From the NCBI GenBank assembly GCA_029240935.1, contig JARDZI010000039.1:1-40654 (forward strand): 40,654 bases of DNA, written 5' to 3'. Source of the stretch: Clostridiales bacterium. Its GTDB lineage: Bacteria > Bacillota > Clostridia > Clostridiales > Caloramatoraceae. Shown here one piece after another: positions 38,659 to 40,654 of this stretch; position 1 is the first letter of the stretch, and every line of letters starts with the position of its first letter. A program made the position numbers and the translations under genes. Under the pieces are notes generated by a model. The model was not told the DNA's origin and searched no databases. It saw only the letters and a list, made by a program, of their open reading frames with translations.

Positions 38659-38665
38659 GTGACAA

Positions 38666-38707
38666 AAGAACCACCAAGCTTATGAAAAAATTGGCTTGGT
38701 GGTTCTT
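38666..38707. terminator. Bidirectional terminator between convergent ade and hydrogenase genes
   Basis: AAGAACCACCAAGC ... GCTTGGTGGTTCTT, perfect 14-bp stem. Confidence 0.85.
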
Positions 38708-38758
38708 GATTTTTATAACTATAATCGTGATAAAACGCAATTTTGAAAGAACACAAAA

Positions 38759-40180
38759 CTATACAAAATTTAATATTTCAATGGCATCCTTTATTGTCTT
38801 TTCCATAGCCTCTTTTCCATAATCATCTACTGATTTTCTGTCTTTAGGTGTATGAGTTAAGCAGGCGGGTCCTCCTATGCAGCCATCATTACAAGCCATT
38901 CCTTCAATAAAGTTTTCCTTTAAAAGGCCTTTACTAGCTTTTAAAAGTGCAACCTTGCATTCTTCAATACCACTACAAGAAATTGGAGCTACATTAAACT
39001 CTGTCACTCCTTGCTCTTTTAGAGCCTCTTCCACTGCATCTGAGAGCCCTCCACTTCTTGCAAAAATTCTTCCAAAGTAGGAAGCGTTGTCTAGCAAATC
39101 AGTTGGCAGCTCTGAAAGTTTAATATTTCTGCTATCAAATAATGCTTGAAGCTCTTCAAAGGTTAAAACTACATCTACATATTGCTTAACCTTTTCTTTT
39201 TTAACTTCAGCTTTCTTTGCAATACAGGGTCCTATAAATATTACTTTGCTATCTGGATGAATTCTTTTAATATATTTTGCAATTTCAGCCATAGGTGATA
39301 GATTATGAGAAATATGTTCCTTTAAATCAGGAAAGTTTTTTTCAATGTAGGTTACAAAGGCAGGGCAACAGGAACTAGTTAAAAATTCTTTTTCCACAAG
39401 CTCTTTTGCTTCCTTATGAGCTATCATATCCCCACCAAGGGCCGTTTCTACCACATTGTAAAACCCAAGTTCTTTAAGCCCTGAAACTACTTGTCCTATG
39501 TTGGTATTTTTAAATTGCCCTACAATAGAGGGTGCAATGATTGCATAGACCTTACTCCTATCATTGCTTCCACGAAGAAGATTTATAGCCTCTAGTATGT
39601 AGGATTTATCCATAACAGCACCAAAAGGACATTGATATACACAAGCGCCACAGGCAATGCACTTACTATCATCAATATGAGCTTTTTTATGCTCGTCCAT
39701 AGAAATAGCATGTGTTTTACAGGCATTTTCACAGGGGCGGATATTCTTGATAATTGCACTATATTGGCAAGCATTTAAGCATTTTCCACAACTTATACAT
39801 TTATTATGATCTATAACAGCTTTATGTGAAACAAAGGAAATAGCACCTCTTGGACATACGTTTTCACATCTGTGAGCAATACAGCCTCTACAGGCAGGAC
39901 CAACAGAAAATTGAGTAACAGGGCACTCATCACAAGCAATATTCAAAACCTCAATTACATTGGGGTTATTTTTGTTTCCACCCATGGCAAGCTTTACCCG
40001 CTCATTTAAAATAGCACGTTCCTTATAAATACAGCATCTCATAGTCGCCTCTGGACCAGGTACAATCTTTTCAGGTATATCTAATATACCAACTTCTAAA
40101 TTATCCTCAAAGGCTAGGGATGCAACTTCTTTTAGAACCTCATATTTAAGCTTTTGAACATTAGTATCAAATAATCTCAC
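38759..40180 (-). CDS. [FeFe]-hydrogenase catalytic (H-cluster) protein with N-terminal ferredoxin-like clusters
   Basis: 4Fe-4S motifs CISCGKCLNAC and CIACGACVYQCPFGA; H-cluster motifs TSSCCPAFVTYIEK, GPCIAKKAE, EGMACNDGCIGGPA. GTG at 40180 has AGGAGGT upstream; the ORF track starts at ATG 40198. Confidence 0.92.
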   Translation of the reverse strand: MRLFDTNVQKLKYEVLKEVASLAFEDNLEVGILDIPEKIVPGPEATMRCCIYKERAILNERVKLAMGGNKNNPNVIEVLNIACDECPVTQFSVGPACRGCIAHRCENVCPRGAISFVSHKAVIDHNKCISCGKCLNACQYSAIIKNIRPCENACKTHAISMDEHKKAHIDDSKCIACGACVYQCPFGAVMDKSYILEAINLLRGSNDRSKVYAIIAPSIVGQFKNTNIGQVVSGLKELGFYNVVETALGGDMIAHKEAKELVEKEFLTSSCCPAFVTYIEKNFPDLKEHISHNLSPMAEIAKYIKRIHPDSKVIFIGPCIAKKAEVKKEKVKQYVDVVLTFEELQALFDSRNIKLSELPTDLLDNASYFGRIFARSGGLSDAVEEALKEQGVTEFNVAPISCSGIEECKVALLKASKGLLKENFIEGMACNDGCIGGPACLTHTPKDRKSVDDYGKEAMEKTIKDAIEILNFV

Positions 40181-40191
40181 AATGTTACCTC

Positions 40192-40654
40192 CTAGCATAA
40201 ACTAATTTTGACTTTTTTGTCCATTTTAATTAAAAGACTTTCAAGTTCTCTTATGAAACCCATCTTTACTGATGAATTAATTTTCATTCCCTCTATTTCA
40301 TGACCAGGGTTAATTGCTTTACCAACAAAGAAGTTTACATCTGTAGCTTCTTCAAAAAGTATTTTTGCCAGCAGTGAAGCCCCATCATCTTTATGCTCTA
40401 AATCTAGAGAGACTGTGGTATTTTCTAAATATCTTCGTCCAAGCTCAACTACTTTACTAAGGGTAATTACTCCTTCTGTAACTAAATCAACCCCTTCTAT
40501 ACTACTAATTGCAGGTATTTCTTCATTTACAGAGCTATTTACAATTTTTATAGGCCTATTTAAATAGTTACTAACCATTTTCGCGGTACTTCCACCACAT
40601 ACTATTTTTTTGCCTAACTTAGAAAAAAACAGTTTTAGTATGATTTCATCTTCT
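40192..40654 (-). CDS. C-terminal part of a SpoIIE-like PP2C phosphatase (truncated by window edge)
   Basis: Frame open to window end: EDEIILKLFFSKLGKKIVCGGSTAKMVSNYLNRPIKIVNSSVNEEIPAISSIEGVDLVTEGVITL... Tail resembles SpoIIE-type proteins located next to [FeFe]-hydrogenases in Clostridia. Confidence 0.5.
   Translation of the reverse strand, partial: EDEIILKLFFSKLGKKIVCGGSTAKMVSNYLNRPIKIVNSSVNEEIPAISSIEGVDLVTEGVITLSKVVELGRRYLENTTVSLDLEHKDDGASLLAKILFEEATDVNFFVGKAINPGHEIEGMKINSSVKMGFIRELESLLIKMDKKVKISLC

Noticed and set aside
38298-38756. 152-aa minus-strand ORF over the 3' end of ade
   Set aside because: Antisense to a conserved coding region and reads through a strong bidirectional terminator.
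1-40654. tRNA/rRNA genes, intact transposases, integrases or phage genes
   Set aside because: No tRNA-like T-loop/acceptor arrangement, no rRNA signature and no transposase or integrase motifs were recognised on either strand; a tRNAscan/Infernal run would be needed to be certain.

Overview
This is a low-GC, Clostridia-like chromosomal window with no rRNA, tRNA, CRISPR array or intact mobile element that I could recognise. From left to right it contains: (1) the 3' end of a probable C45-type acyltransferase/peptidase and an AraC/GyrI-like regulator; (2) a YgeY-type M20 hydrolase divergent from a YheO-like PAS/HTH regulator; (3) a LacI-regulated oligosaccharide operon (lipoprotein SBP, two MalFG-type permeases, two divergent GH94 phosphorylases, a mutarotase-like/DUF4380-type protein and a MsmX/UgpC-type ATPase); (4) a 1.5 kaa modular secreted surface protein with a near-identical 80-aa tandem repeat; (5) an orphan flagellin behind a sigma-D-like promoter; (6) a heterodimeric ABC exporter with a long leader that looks like an attenuator (6-codon ORF, competing hairpins, terminators); (7) a decayed serine beta-lactamase-like gene and a stand-alone GT51 transglycosylase; (8) a purine uptake and catabolism cluster (GntR/UTRA regulator, BMP-type nucleoside ABC transporter, frame-disrupted small exported protein, three-subunit xanthine-dehydrogenase-type hydroxylase, adenine deaminase); and (9) a convergent [FeFe]-hydrogenase with a partial gene upstream that may be a SpoIIE-type phosphatase. 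The signals I consider most worth follow-up are the ABC-exporter leader, a dispersed ~25-bp repeat placed just after stop codons, the apparent frameshift at 32.72-32.79 kb and the duplicated GH94 operon with twin LacI-type operators. All assignments come from reading the sequence; no database search was run.
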